A stretch of 64,000 nucleotides of DNA. Source: Spirochaetales bacterium (GTDB taxonomy: Bacteria; Spirochaetota; Spirochaetia; DSM-2461). Below, one piece after another: positions 29,984 through 38,981 of the stretch. Numbering within the stretch: position 1 is the stretch's first letter; every line of letters starts with the position of its first letter. A model generated the notes under the pieces. It had not been told where the DNA came from. It saw only the letters and a program-made list of their open reading frames with translations, and did not search any database. The translations under genes were made by a program, and so were the position numbers. Location: assembly GCA_016936555.1 (NCBI GenBank), contig JAFGXR010000039.1, forward strand, positions 1-64,000. The letters are read 5' to 3'.

Positions 29984-31939
29984 ATGGAGCGTTTGGCAGC
30001 AGTATTTTTTATCCTGACCGGATTTTCTCTGTTCGGGCAAAGTGCTATTGAATACAACAGGCTCGGCGATAAAAAATTAGCCGAAAATGATGTATACAGT
30101 GCTCTGGAATATTTCTCGCGTTCCGTAGAACAGAACCCCCGGTACCATCAATCGCTATATGGAATGGCCAATGCTTATTTCAGGTTGGAAGAATATGAGG
30201 CTGCTGACTTTTATATAGGTCTGGCTCTGGAAAAATCAGGGGAAAATCTGGTCTATCTTAATCTTCAGGGGAGAATTGATATCGGACTGGGAGAATTGGA
30301 AAAAGCCGCGGAAGTATTTGATTCAATTCTGATAAAGGAACCCTATAATATGACTGCCCGGCTCGGGCTGGCGGAAATCGATCTGATTGAGAATCGATTT
30401 TCCGAAGCTGAGGAACGTTACCTGGGTAGTCTGACAATTTCTCCCGAAAGCCGCAGAGCGCTCCTCTCGCTGCTTCTCCTCTACGATACCAAAGGAGATT
30501 TTTCAAAAGGGGACCGGATACTCGAAACGTTGAACCGGGTTTATACTTACGATCCAGATGTGAAGCTGGCGGCGGCGCAGCACTATTACAGGAGCGGAGA
30601 ACTGGATAAAGCTGAAGATTCCGCTCTCACCCTCTTTTCCATAAATCCTTCATCTTCCGATGTCCGACCTCTGCTGGCGCGTATTTACCTCGAGAAAGAC
30701 GAAGCGGAAAAATCGATAGGATTCCTGGAGGAACAGCTTAAATCGGAACGTACGGATCTGGGATTGAGATACCTTCTGGCGGTCTCCTACAGTAGAATCG
30801 GCCGGATTACCGAGAGTCTTCATAACTTTGATTATATTCTGAAAAATGCCCCTTATGATGAGATAAGCCGCATGGCAGCCGAGAATCTGGCCGTTAAAAA
30901 CAGGCTGGAATCGAAAATCGAGGAATACGCTTCATACCATTTTTCAAAAGGTCAGCAGTGGGAGAAGAATTTCCGTTACGACAAAGCCCTGATAGAATAC
31001 CGCAGAGGTTTGAAAATCGATCCGACCTCTGTTACAGGGCGGCTCCTTTATGCTGATATTTTCAAGTTGAGGGGACAGGCCGGAAAGTATCTGGACATTC
31101 TCAATCTCCTCACCTGGAATGGCTATGATGATCCGGATTTTCTCGCATCGAAAATGCAGTTTGAACATTTGAAGGAAGAATCGGTTGCAGGCGACTGGGC
31201 TGTCGATCAGTTTTATCTTGTGAAAGACCGGTATAAACTCGATCTCTATATCAGAAAGCCGGATATAAAAACAGAACACAGTGTCGCGGAACAGTATATC
31301 GCTGAGTATTTCAATTATGAACTGGAGAAATATGAGTGGCTCGACACACCTGAAGAGGCGGTGATTATAAACGGGGAATCAGATGCATACAGACTGTCTC
31401 ATAAGAGCGGCTCTCAATATTATGTTATTCTTGATTTTTTTGAATCGTCTCGAATTTTCACACTGAACGTTTCGCTCTATCTATCCAGAACCGGAGTTCT
31501 GATGGACCGTTATACGGTAATCCGTGCCGGGAATGAAAAGCTGTCCGACTCTGTCAGTCTCTCTTCTTCTTATTTGAGCCGATTTCTTCCGGTCCGGGGA
31601 AACATCGTCAATGTGAACGATGGCAAGGCTCTCATTAATCTTGGCGAACTTGATGGTATTAAAGTGGAAGACCGGTTTTTGATAGGGAGGAAAGGCCAGG
31701 TCCGTTATATTTCAGAAGAGCCGTGGTACGAAATTCCTGATCAGGACAAACTGGGGCTTCTGACAGTAACAGCTCTCGATGAAGCTGTTGCCGAATGCTC
31801 CTATGAGAATCCGGGATTTTTCGAACTTTTAAATCCGGGAGATGATGTTTTTCTTCTCAATAAAAATGAAGAAATAACGCTGGAATCTGATTTCGGATAT
31901 AATGAAACGCTGAAAAGGGAATTGCTGAGAATACACTGA
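29984..31939 (+). CDS. large exported TPR protein
   Basis: 651 residues. Signal peptide (about 1-19, ending SLFGQ), then TPR repeats through about residue 400 (NRLGDKKLAENDVYSALEYF; NLQGRIDIGLGELEKAAEVF; YHFSKGQQWEKNFRYDKALI). The C-terminal 250 residues form a beta-rich domain with VNDGKALINLGELDGIKVEDRFLI, similar to small flagellar-assembly or FlgT-like C-terminal folds; that likeness is tentative. ATG at 29984 has GAGGTAG upstream; ten codons after the CBS gene. Confidence 0.78.
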   Translation: MERLAAVFFILTGFSLFGQSAIEYNRLGDKKLAENDVYSALEYFSRSVEQNPRYHQSLYGMANAYFRLEEYEAADFYIGLALEKSGENLVYLNLQGRIDIGLGELEKAAEVFDSILIKEPYNMTARLGLAEIDLIENRFSEAEERYLGSLTISPESRRALLSLLLLYDTKGDFSKGDRILETLNRVYTYDPDVKLAAAQHYYRSGELDKAEDSALTLFSINPSSSDVRPLLARIYLEKDEAEKSIGFLEEQLKSERTDLGLRYLLAVSYSRIGRITESLHNFDYILKNAPYDEISRMAAENLAVKNRLESKIEEYASYHFSKGQQWEKNFRYDKALIEYRRGLKIDPTSVTGRLLYADIFKLRGQAGKYLDILNLLTWNGYDDPDFLASKMQFEHLKEESVAGDWAVDQFYLVKDRYKLDLYIRKPDIKTEHSVAEQYIAEYFNYELEKYEWLDTPEEAVIINGESDAYRLSHKSGSQYYVILDFFESSRIFTLNVSLYLSRTGVLMDRYTVIRAGNEKLSDSVSLSSSYLSRFLPVRGNIVNVNDGKALINLGELDGIKVEDRFLIGRKGQVRYISEEPWYEIPDQDKLGLLTVTALDEAVAECSYENPGFFELLNPGDDVFLLNKNEEITLESDFGYNETLKRELLRIH

Positions 31940-31941
31940 TA

Positions 31942-31996
31942 TTGACCTGAAAAGGACATATCTTCTATATTGAATCTGTAAAATTATACAGATTCA
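31942..31996 (+). promoter_or_regulatory. pgk promoter with palindromic operator candidate
   Basis: TTGACC (31942-31947), 18-bp spacer, TATATT (31966-31971). A perfect inverted repeat begins on the last base of the -10: arms TGAATCTGTA (31971-31980) and TACAGATTCA (31987-31996), 6-base spacer. This would cover the transcription start, a usual repressor position. It could also be a weak terminator for the TPR gene, since GATTTT follows. Confidence 0.6.
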
Positions 31997-32167
31997 ATGA
32001 TTTTGCTGAAATGCCCGGTAAATTCTGATAGCTTGATATCAACAAGGCCGGGTCTTTATCAAAAGCCTTCCCGGTGTGATAATGGACGGACTGTTTAGCA
32101 AGATTTGCGGATCCGGTTGAACAGCCGGCTTTATTAAATCGTAATAAATGATTCTAAGGAGAATTCA

Positions 32168-33349
32168 ATGAGTGTAAAAACTGTAGAGGAAATGGATTTA
32201 AAGAACAAACGGGTTCTTGTCCGGGTAGATTTCAATGTTCCTTTAAAAGACGGCGTCATTACAGATGATACGAGAATCCAGAGCGCGATTCCCACCCTCA
32301 AGTATATTCTTGAACAGGAGGGTACATCGCTTATCCTTATGAGCCACCTGGGCAGACCTTCTGAAGAGAGAGAACCCCAGTTCAGTATGAAACAGCTCGC
32401 CGCCCATCTTTCCGCCGTTGCGGGAGTGCCTGTGGTGACAGCTCCCGATTGTGTCGGAGAAGAGGTGGAGAAGCTCGCGGCAGAATTGAAACCCGGTGAA
32501 ATCCTTCTGCTCGAAAACACGAGATATCATAAAGCGGAAACAAAGAATGATCCTGATTTTGCCGCTCAGCTGGCAAAACTCGGTGATGTCTATATCAACG
32601 ATGCTTTCGGTGCCGCTCACAGAGCCCACGCATCCACGGAAGGTGTTACTAAATATCTTCCCTCTGCGGCCGGTTTTCTGATGGAAAAAGAGTGCCGTTT
32701 TTTCGACGGCGTTCTGGGCAATCCCGAAAAACCATTTGTCGCTATAATCGGCGGTGCCAAAGTTTCTTCCAAAATAAGTGTGCTTGAATCTCTTGTCAGT
32801 AAATGCACATCCTTTGTTATCGGAGGGGGGATGGCTTATACGTTCCTGAAGGCCAAAGGTTATGAAATCGGAAACTCTCTTTTTGAAGAAGATTTTCTCG
32901 ATGTGGCTAAATCCTTCCTTAAGAAAGCCGATGAAGCCGGAGTCGAAGTTATTCTTCCTCTCGATCATATCGTCGCTTCGGAGTTCGCCGAAAATGCCGA
33001 TTCCGAGTATGTCGCCGATATAAACATTCCCGCCGGAAAACTGGCTATGGATGTAGGCGAAAAGACAGTCGCTGCCGTAAAATCACGTATCGAAGCGGCC
33101 AGAACAGTTGTCTGGAACGGTCCGATGGGTGTATTTGAATTTGATAAATTCGCAGCGGGGACCAAAGCCGTTGCCGAATTCGTTGCAGACTGTAAAGGTG
33201 TGACAGTCGTCGGTGGAGGAGACTCTGTCGCCGCAGTTAATAAATTTAATCTCGCGGACAGAATCGACCATGTCTCGACAGGTGGCGGAGCATCACTCGA
33301 ATACCTCGAAGGGAAACAGCTTCCCGGTGTCGTCGCCCTCAGAAAATAA
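32168..33349 (+). CDS. pgk: phosphoglycerate kinase
   Basis: 393 residues, the full bacterial length. Glycolytic ATP-forming enzyme (1,3-bisphosphoglycerate to 3-phosphoglycerate). Motifs: [14 protein letters not shown] near the start, [30 protein letters not shown], and the C-terminal [11 protein letters not shown]...[12 protein letters not shown] with AAGGAG upstream. The 228-bp leader starts at the promoter described; it is followed by tpiA after 22 bp. No gap gene is nearby. Confidence 0.98.
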   Translation: MSVKTVEEMDLKNKRVLVRVDFNVPLKDGVITDDTRIQSAIPTLKYILEQEGTSLILMSHLGRPSEEREPQFSMKQLAAHLSAVAGVPVVTAPDCVGEEVEKLAAELKPGEILLLENTRYHKAETKNDPDFAAQLAKLGDVYINDAFGAAHRAHASTEGVTKYLPSAAGFLMEKECRFFDGVLGNPEKPFVAIIGGAKVSSKISVLESLVSKCTSFVIGGGMAYTFLKAKGYEIGNSLFEEDFLDVAKSFLKKADEAGVEVILPLDHIVASEFAENADSEYVADINIPAGKLAMDVGEKTVAAVKSRIEAARTVVWNGPMGVFEFDKFAAGTKAVAEFVADCKGVTVVGGGDSVAAVNKFNLADRIDHVSTGGGASLEYLEGKQLPGVVALRK

Positions 33350-33371
33350 CTATAGGAATAAAGGAATTATA

Positions 33372-34124
33372 ATGAGAGATTATTTAATTGCAGGAAACTG
33401 GAAAATGAACAAGACCCCTTCGGAAGCGAAGGAGCTTGTCAAAGAAATTCTTCCCCTCGTGAAAGATAGTTCGGTTAAAGTAGCTGTCGCTCCTTCGTTT
33501 GTCGCGATTCCCGCTGTTGCCGAGCTTGTAAAGGGCACAAATGTGATTCTGGCTGCGCAGAATATGGCTGATGAAGAAAAAGGGGCCTACACAGGAGAAA
33601 CATCTGTTCTTATGCTCAAAGATTTGGGCGTTGAAATGGTGATCCTCGGTCATTCAGAAAGAAGAAGTATCTACAAAGAATCAAATGAAACGATAAATAA
33701 AAAAGTTAAGCTTGCCTTAAAGCACGATCTTACTGTAGACTTGTGTATCGGTGAAACTCTCGAAGAGAGAGAAGCAGGGAAAGCCGAGGCTGTTTGTTTC
33801 GAGCAGCTTGAAAAAGGTCTGTCCGGTGTATCGGAAGCTGATCTCGCCGATATCGTAATCGCCTATGAACCTGTCTGGGCCATCGGTACGGGAAAGACAG
33901 CTTCTCCTGAAGATGCTGAAGCGGTACATAAAGCCTGCCGTGAAAAGCTGGCTGAAATGTACTCCTCTGAAGCGGCTGAAAAAATAATAATTCAGTACGG
34001 CGGATCGGTAAACCCTGCAAATGTTAAGGAACTAATGGCAATGGAAAATATAGATGGCGGCCTTATCGGAGGCGCATCTTTAACAGCGGATTCGTTTGCT
34101 GCCCTTGTCAATTTTAATAAATAG
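33372..34124 (+). CDS. tpiA: triosephosphate isomerase
   Basis: 250 residues. Motifs: IAGNWKMNK at the start with the catalytic Lys, LGHSERR with the catalytic His, and AYEPVWAIGTGKTASP with the catalytic Glu; ends with GLIGGASL. The frame is open upstream into pgk, but ATG at 33372 gives the canonical start with AAGGA nearby. Cotranscribed with pgk and secG. Confidence 0.98.
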   Translation: MRDYLIAGNWKMNKTPSEAKELVKEILPLVKDSSVKVAVAPSFVAIPAVAELVKGTNVILAAQNMADEEKGAYTGETSVLMLKDLGVEMVILGHSERRSIYKESNETINKKVKLALKHDLTVDLCIGETLEEREAGKAEAVCFEQLEKGLSGVSEADLADIVIAYEPVWAIGTGKTASPEDAEAVHKACREKLAEMYSSEAAEKIIIQYGGSVNPANVKELMAMENIDGGLIGGASLTADSFAALVNFNK

Positions 34125-34139
34125 AATTCGGAGACATTC

Positions 34140-34472
34140 ATGGGGATAATAGAAACACTATTATTGGTTGTTTTTGCCATAAGTGCACTGCTTCTGATAA
34201 TTGTCGTCCTTATGCAGGATGATCAGGGTGAAGGACTGGGAGGAATTTTCGGTGGGGGCAGCTCTACGCCTTTCGGTTCATCATCGGGAAATGTCCTGAC
34301 AAAAATAACTGGAGTGCTCGGTGTCATTTTCATCGTTAGCTCGCTGGGGATGGCTTACATTACCAGAACAGTTGAAAAAGATGATGTACTCGGTGAGGCG
34401 CGTAGAAGTGCTTCTGAACAGACTGAAAACTGGTTTGAAAACAACGAAGCAGATAACAGCCAGAACGAGTAA
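34140..34472 (+). CDS. secG: preprotein translocase subunit SecG
   Basis: 110 residues with two membrane helices (about 4-24 and 55-75) joined by the Gly/Phe-rich loop GEGLGGIFGGGSSTPFGS, typical of SecG. Accessory subunit of the SecYEG channel. ATG 15 bp after tpiA with CGGAGAC upstream; pgk-tpiA-secG is a widely seen gene order. A hairpin follows. Confidence 0.95.
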   Translation: MGIIETLLLVVFAISALLLIIVVLMQDDQGEGLGGIFGGGSSTPFGSSSGNVLTKITGVLGVIFIVSSLGMAYITRTVEKDDVLGEARRSASEQTENWFENNEADNSQNE

Positions 34473-34487
34473 TTCAACTATTTGCAG

Positions 34488-34515
34488 AAAGGGAGTCTGA
34501 TAAGGACTCCCTTTT
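34488..34515 (+). terminator. hairpin after secG, probable terminator
   Basis: Stem AAAGGGAGTC with GACTCCCTTT (34488-34497, 34505-34514), short T run. Modest strength; some readthrough into the flavodoxin-like gene is possible. Confidence 0.6.
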
Positions 34516-34538
34516 GTCATGTCTAAAGGGGACACTTA

Positions 34539-34952
34539 ATGAGAGTAGCCGTCGTATATTTTCAAAGCGGTAACAGCAAAGTAAAAACAACAGCGGAAGC
34601 GCTGGCTCAGGGGATAGCCTCTGGTAACCACATGGTTGATCTTATTAATGGAGAAACCGATACGGATAAAAAGCTGACCGGATATGAGTATATTGCGATC
34701 GGAGCAGCTCCCCGGACTCTTTTCAGAGGGAGAATTTCAGATAGGATCGGTACATACCTTAAAAATGCCGGAATGCTCAGCGGGAAAAGATCCTACGCTT
34801 TCATCTGTAAAAGAGGCTTCGCTTCCGTCAGAGCTCTCAGAAGTCTTATGGCAATTATGGAACAGGAGGGGATGATGCTTAAAATTTCCGACGTTCTGTA
34901 CTCAGTGGAAGAAGCCACTGCAGCCGGAAAAAAGCTTCACATTAAAAAATAA
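34539..34952 (+). CDS. flavodoxin-like protein
   Basis: 137 residues. N-terminal VVYFQSGNSKVKTTAEALAQG resembles the phosphate-binding loop of flavodoxins (T/S-x-T-G-N-T) but is altered (SGNSKVKTT), so FMN binding should be tested. The rest follows the alternating beta/alpha pattern (YEYIAIGAAPRTLFRGRISD). Likely electron-transfer or regulatory role; partner unknown. ATG with AAAGGGGAC upstream. Confidence 0.7.
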   Translation: MRVAVVYFQSGNSKVKTTAEALAQGIASGNHMVDLINGETDTDKKLTGYEYIAIGAAPRTLFRGRISDRIGTYLKNAGMLSGKRSYAFICKRGFASVRALRSLMAIMEQEGMMLKISDVLYSVEEATAAGKKLHIKK

Positions 34953-34963
34953 AAAAAGTGTTA

Positions 34964-35011
34964 CCGGGTTTTGTGATTCGGGTTTTATAAATATATCCCG
35001 GATAAAACCGG
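34964..35011. repeat. nested inverted repeats
   Basis: Outer arms CCGGGTTTT and AAAACCGG (one bulged base), inner arms CGGG and CCCG around an AT-rich loop, in the 88-bp gap before the parvulin gene. A structured leader or operator is possible; no known riboswitch pattern was recognised. Confidence 0.45.
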
Positions 35012-35040
35012 AATCATTATTCTGTAACTGAAGGAATATT

Positions 35041-36108
35041 ATGAAAAAAACAATATTGATTTCGGCACTCATGTGCTTCTCTGCTGCAATATTCAGCCAG
35101 TCTCTTCTCGATAAGCCTGCTGCTGTTATTAAATTGATTGAAACAGAGCCGATCAGCTCCAAACTGGTCAATCAGAATATCAGAATCCTTGAAACCAATG
35201 CCAGGCGTTCTTTTACCGAAGAAGAGAAAATGGCTGTTCTGGATTCCATGATCGATTCCGCACTTGTCGTTCAGGCGGCCAAGAGAGACGGTATGTCCAT
35301 AACTGATGCTCAGGCGAAGCAGTACGGCATCGCCCAGATAAGTCAGGCCGCTGGAAGGCTGCTGTCAGAAGCTGAATTTACACAGTACATTGAGCAGAAG
35401 TCGGGACAGCCGGTATCCGCCTATATCGGTGAACTGAAAAAGCAGCTCCTTATACAGAATTATATATCTGAAAAAGGAAAAAACGATTTACTCAATATAG
35501 CACAGCCCTCTGAAAGAGAAATAACTGCCGCTTATACAAAAGAAGAGACATCTTTTATTAATCCGGAGATGATAAGAGTCAGCCATGTTTTTTTCTCCTT
35601 TATCGCAGACCAGTTTACTTCTCCGAGAATGATGAATGCGATTGAGAAAGAAGCTGTTCAGAAGAAAGCAGAAGATGTTATGAAGAAACTGAAAAACGGC
35701 ACAATGACTTTTGAACAGGCTGTCAGGCTTCATTCAGAGGATCAGGACAGCAAGGTAAAAGCCGGTGATATCGGATTTCTTATCAGGAATGATCAGAATG
35801 CCCTTCAGAATCTTGGTGCTTCCTTTATTGATGAGGTGTATAATATGACTGTAGGAGAAATTGAGCTGGTACAGTCTATCGCCGGAGTTCACATCGTTCG
35901 CGTAACAGACAGGATAGATAAGAAGTTTCTCAAGCTCGACGATCCTGTCAACCCCGCTGAGCAGATAACTGTAAGGGAGTATATCGGCCAGCAGTTATAT
36001 CTGCAGAAAAGGCAGGAAATGTTTCAGATCGTTTCACAACGCGAAGTTGAGCGCTTGAGAAATGATGCTGAAATCACCATGTATAAACAGAATCTCGGTT
36101 GGGAATAA
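35041..36108 (+). CDS. exported parvulin-type peptidyl-prolyl isomerase (SurA/PrsA-like)
   Basis: 355 residues. Signal peptide (1-19, ending FSQS), a SurA-like N-terminal helical domain (about 25-165), and one parvulin domain (about 175-300: IRVSHVFFSFIAD, then FEQAVRLHSEDQDSKVKAGDIGFLIR, ending GVHIVRVTDRI). Likely a periplasmic chaperone for outer-membrane proteins, fitting the LptD and barrel genes here. ATG with AAGGA upstream. The nusB start follows after 7 bp. Confidence 0.88.
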   Translation: MKKTILISALMCFSAAIFSQSLLDKPAAVIKLIETEPISSKLVNQNIRILETNARRSFTEEEKMAVLDSMIDSALVVQAAKRDGMSITDAQAKQYGIAQISQAAGRLLSEAEFTQYIEQKSGQPVSAYIGELKKQLLIQNYISEKGKNDLLNIAQPSEREITAAYTKEETSFINPEMIRVSHVFFSFIADQFTSPRMMNAIEKEAVQKKAEDVMKKLKNGTMTFEQAVRLHSEDQDSKVKAGDIGFLIRNDQNALQNLGASFIDEVYNMTVGEIELVQSIAGVHIVRVTDRIDKKFLKLDDPVNPAEQITVREYIGQQLYLQKRQEMFQIVSQREVERLRNDAEITMYKQNLGWE

Positions 36109-36115
36109 GGACATA

Positions 36116-36520
36116 ATGGGTTTAAGACGCAAGGCCAGGATACTGGCTTTTCAGACAATTTACAGCTGGGACATGAACGGGTCTTCAATTGAGGATTTGC
36201 TCGATTTCAATTGGAAAAAAGAAGAGATCAATAACGACGTCGCTAATTTTGCCAGACTCCTCGCTTCAGGAGTCGTTGAGAATATTGACGAAATCGACCG
36301 TGTCATAAAGAAAAATATCCGGAACTGGGAGTTTGAAAGGCTTGCCAAAGTCGATCTGGCTATTCTCAGAACATCGGTATTTGAAATCCTTTTCCAGGAA
36401 GATGTCCCTGCCGGCGTAACCATAAATGAAGCAATCGAGATTGCGAAAAGCTTCGGGTCCGATGAATCATATAAATTTATTAATGGAGTTCTCGATAATA
36501 TTAGAAGAACAGTAAACTAA
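36116..36520 (+). CDS. nusB: transcription antitermination factor NusB
   Basis: 134 residues. All-helical RNA-binding protein of the rRNA antitermination complex. Seen: RRKARILAFQTIYSWD at the start and the C-terminal ILRTSVFEILFQEDVPAGVTINEAIEIAKSFGSDESYKFINGVLDNI. ATG at 36116 after TAAGGACATA is preferred to an upstream in-frame start inside the previous gene. Its TAA is in the same frame as the next gene. Confidence 0.95.
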   Translation: MGLRRKARILAFQTIYSWDMNGSSIEDLLDFNWKKEEINNDVANFARLLASGVVENIDEIDRVIKKNIRNWEFERLAKVDLAILRTSVFEILFQEDVPAGVTINEAIEIAKSFGSDESYKFINGVLDNIRRTVN

Positions 36521-36535
36521 TTAACGGAGCTTAAT

Positions 36536-38200
36536 ATAAACGGTCGGAAATCCTTAATCATTCTTGATGTTGTGCTTCTCATCTTCGCTCTGGCAATAGG
36601 GGGATTTCTTCTAAGCCAGAATAATGTGTCATATTATGTCGATCTGGTTCGACCGAACCGGTCTGATGAATTCAGGGAGAACCTGGGGGCTGTCGACAGA
36701 ATGATAAATGGCGGAGGGTATAGCTCCGCCATTTCTTATTTGAAAAAAGGCGCTTCTTTCGCAGAAACCGGTCTGAACTGGATGAGCGTTATCAAAAGAG
36801 CTTATATTCTTGGAGAAAAAACCGGGGATGCATCTCTTTTCCATAAATATGTGGAAAAAGGTTTTGTTGAGTACCCGGGAAATGAAGATATCAGGGCTTT
36901 TCGGGTTTACTCTCTGCTGAACCAGCAGAAATATTCAGAAGCTTCCGATCTTTCAATGAGTATAAAGAATTCTTTTTACAATAGTCTTAAAGTGGAAGCA
37001 GCTCTGAGTGCCGAATTCGCCTCCGAAACTATCGCCGATCCTTTTTCCTATATACTGGATCTTTTAAAGAACTCCGATGATCCTTCCATTTTCAGAAAAG
37101 TGGGGGAAATCACGGGAAACGAGAAACTTCTCTTTGATGCCGCTATTCTCTATATGAAAAGCGGAGAAATCAGAAATGCGTTTCATCTCGCTTCAGGAAT
37201 TACCGGACAATGGGTTCATGATGAAGCAATCGGTATGATAGCAATTGATGCTGGTGAATATAAACACGCTTTGACGCGTCTGCTCAATCAGAATCAACTG
37301 GATAAACAGAATCACAATGAAAGATGGGCGATTCAGCTTATTCTCGGGGATCTGCTGCAGCTGGAAGGTCAACTCAATGATTCAGGGGAATACTACAGAA
37401 AATCACTTGAAATAAATGAAGAGGGAAGCTGGAAGCAGTATGCTAATTATTCGAGACTACTGAAAGCGCAAGGGCGGTTCCGCCAGTCCATGACGACTCT
37501 TCAGGATGCCATTAGTCTGTTTCCCGATAAAGAGAAAGAGCTGGTTGTTTCTATGGTCAACAATCAGTTTGACAGAAACAGGTCTACAACCGAACGATAT
37601 TTGAAGTCCTTTCTCGATCGGCATCCCGATGATCCTGAGGCTAATCTGCTGGTTATTGAGCATTTTCCCATACAGACGACTCCGGAAAAATACGGTGCGA
37701 GAATCTGGGAACTTTATAATAAAAATCCGGCGAACAGGACCATAGCCGAATTTCTTATCTGGTATCTCCTCGGTGTCGGGGATATCGAGGGGACAACTCT
37801 TGTTCTTGACCGTTTCGACAGGGACAGCGGCCGGTCCTACTGGACCGTATTCTACAGAGCGCTCAGTTTATCGATGAATAAAGGTTTCAATGAAGCGGAA
37901 AGGTTACTTCAAGAATCTATAGAGATGAAAGAGACATGGTATGCCTTTTACAATCTTGCAGTTATACAGCTTTTTCTTGGAAAATACAGCATGGCTCTCG
38001 ACAATCTTCAGGAAGCGGAGGTATTACTCGCGAAATCCGATCTGGAACAATTCAACTTTCTTTCCAGCATAAAAACGAAGTTTGCAGTTGCTTATATTGG
38101 ATTAAAGGAACTTGATAACGCCAGAGTGTCTCTGTCAGAAGCTCTTAAACTTGATAGCAGCAATCTCGAAGCGGCGTTATTGACACGAGAGATACAATAA
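36536..38200 (+). CDS. membrane-anchored TPR protein; start codon unclear (AUA?)
   Basis: About 554 residues. One N-terminal membrane helix, then TPR-like helical repeats to the end (AERLLQESIEMKETWYAFYN; VAYIGLKELDNARVSLSEAL). The first standard start is GTG at 36572, but it has no ribosome site and would cut into the helix. A GGAG at 36526-36529 lies six bases before ATA at 36536, which would give the start I/M-NGRKSLIILDVVLL: basic residues in front of the helix, as expected. There is no ATG, GTG or TTG in frame between the nusB stop and 36572. Confidence 0.7.
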   Translation: MNGRKSLIILDVVLLIFALAIGGFLLSQNNVSYYVDLVRPNRSDEFRENLGAVDRMINGGGYSSAISYLKKGASFAETGLNWMSVIKRAYILGEKTGDASLFHKYVEKGFVEYPGNEDIRAFRVYSLLNQQKYSEASDLSMSIKNSFYNSLKVEAALSAEFASETIADPFSYILDLLKNSDDPSIFRKVGEITGNEKLLFDAAILYMKSGEIRNAFHLASGITGQWVHDEAIGMIAIDAGEYKHALTRLLNQNQLDKQNHNERWAIQLILGDLLQLEGQLNDSGEYYRKSLEINEEGSWKQYANYSRLLKAQGRFRQSMTTLQDAISLFPDKEKELVVSMVNNQFDRNRSTTERYLKSFLDRHPDDPEANLLVIEHFPIQTTPEKYGARIWELYNKNPANRTIAEFLIWYLLGVGDIEGTTLVLDRFDRDSGRSYWTVFYRALSLSMNKGFNEAERLLQESIEMKETWYAFYNLAVIQLFLGKYSMALDNLQEAEVLLAKSDLEQFNFLSSIKTKFAVAYIGLKELDNARVSLSEALKLDSSNLEAALLTREIQ

Positions 38201-38212
38201 TGGAGTGAAGTT

Positions 38213-38962
38213 TTGATTAATATTAAAAATGAGGATCAGATAAACAGAATCCGTGAATCCTGTTATCTGCTGGCAGATACATTTGAGGAAATAGAGTCGT
38301 ATATTGAAGAGGGTATTACGACCCTGGAGTTGAATAAGATCGCTGATGATTTTATCCGTAGAAAAGGAGGTGTCCCCTCATTTCTGGGTTACGGAGGTTT
38401 TCCCGGTGCAATCTGCGCTTCAGTCAATGATACGGTAATACACGGAATCCCCGACAAGACGAAACTTAAAGAGGGAGATGTTATCGGTATCGATATGGGT
38501 ATAAACCTCAATGGTTATTTCAGTGACAGGGCTGTAACCTATCCGGTAGGAAAAGTCGACAGTGAAGTTGAACAGCTCCTGCGGATAACGAAAGAGAGCC
38601 TCTACAAAGCCATAGAAGCGGCTGTCGCCGGAAATAGAATCAAGGATATTTCAAAAGCTGTCACAGGCCATATTGAACCCTACGGATATGGTATTGTCTA
38701 TGACTTTTGCGGACACGGCGTCGGACTGGCAGTTCATGAGGATCCGTCCATACCCAATTATTATCCCTATCGCGGCTTCAATCCCCGCATCAAACCGGGC
38801 ATGGTTCTGGCAATAGAGCCGATGGTCAATCTGGGCGTCGATGAAGTTGAAGTCCTCAGTGATGACTGGACCGTAAAGACGATAGACAGAAAAATATCAG
38901 CCCATTTCGAACACACCATCGCCGTTTTTAAAGACCATACGGAAATTCTCACAAAAAAATAA
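38213..38962 (+). CDS. map: methionine aminopeptidase, type I
   Basis: 249 residues. Removes the N-terminal Met from nascent proteins. Metal ligands are seen in the family stretches: GDVIGIDMGINLNGYFSDRA (two Asp), CGHGVGLAVHEDPSIPNY (His), GMVLAIEPMV (Glu) and SAHFEHTIAV (Glu). Start TTG with TGGAGTGA upstream, no better alternative. Cotranscribed between the TPR gene and htrA. Confidence 0.96.
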   Translation: MINIKNEDQINRIRESCYLLADTFEEIESYIEEGITTLELNKIADDFIRRKGGVPSFLGYGGFPGAICASVNDTVIHGIPDKTKLKEGDVIGIDMGINLNGYFSDRAVTYPVGKVDSEVEQLLRITKESLYKAIEAAVAGNRIKDISKAVTGHIEPYGYGIVYDFCGHGVGLAVHEDPSIPNYYPYRGFNPRIKPGMVLAIEPMVNLGVDEVEVLSDDWTVKTIDRKISAHFEHTIAVFKDHTEILTKK

Positions 38963-38981
38963 GGCGGAGGAAATCGGACCT

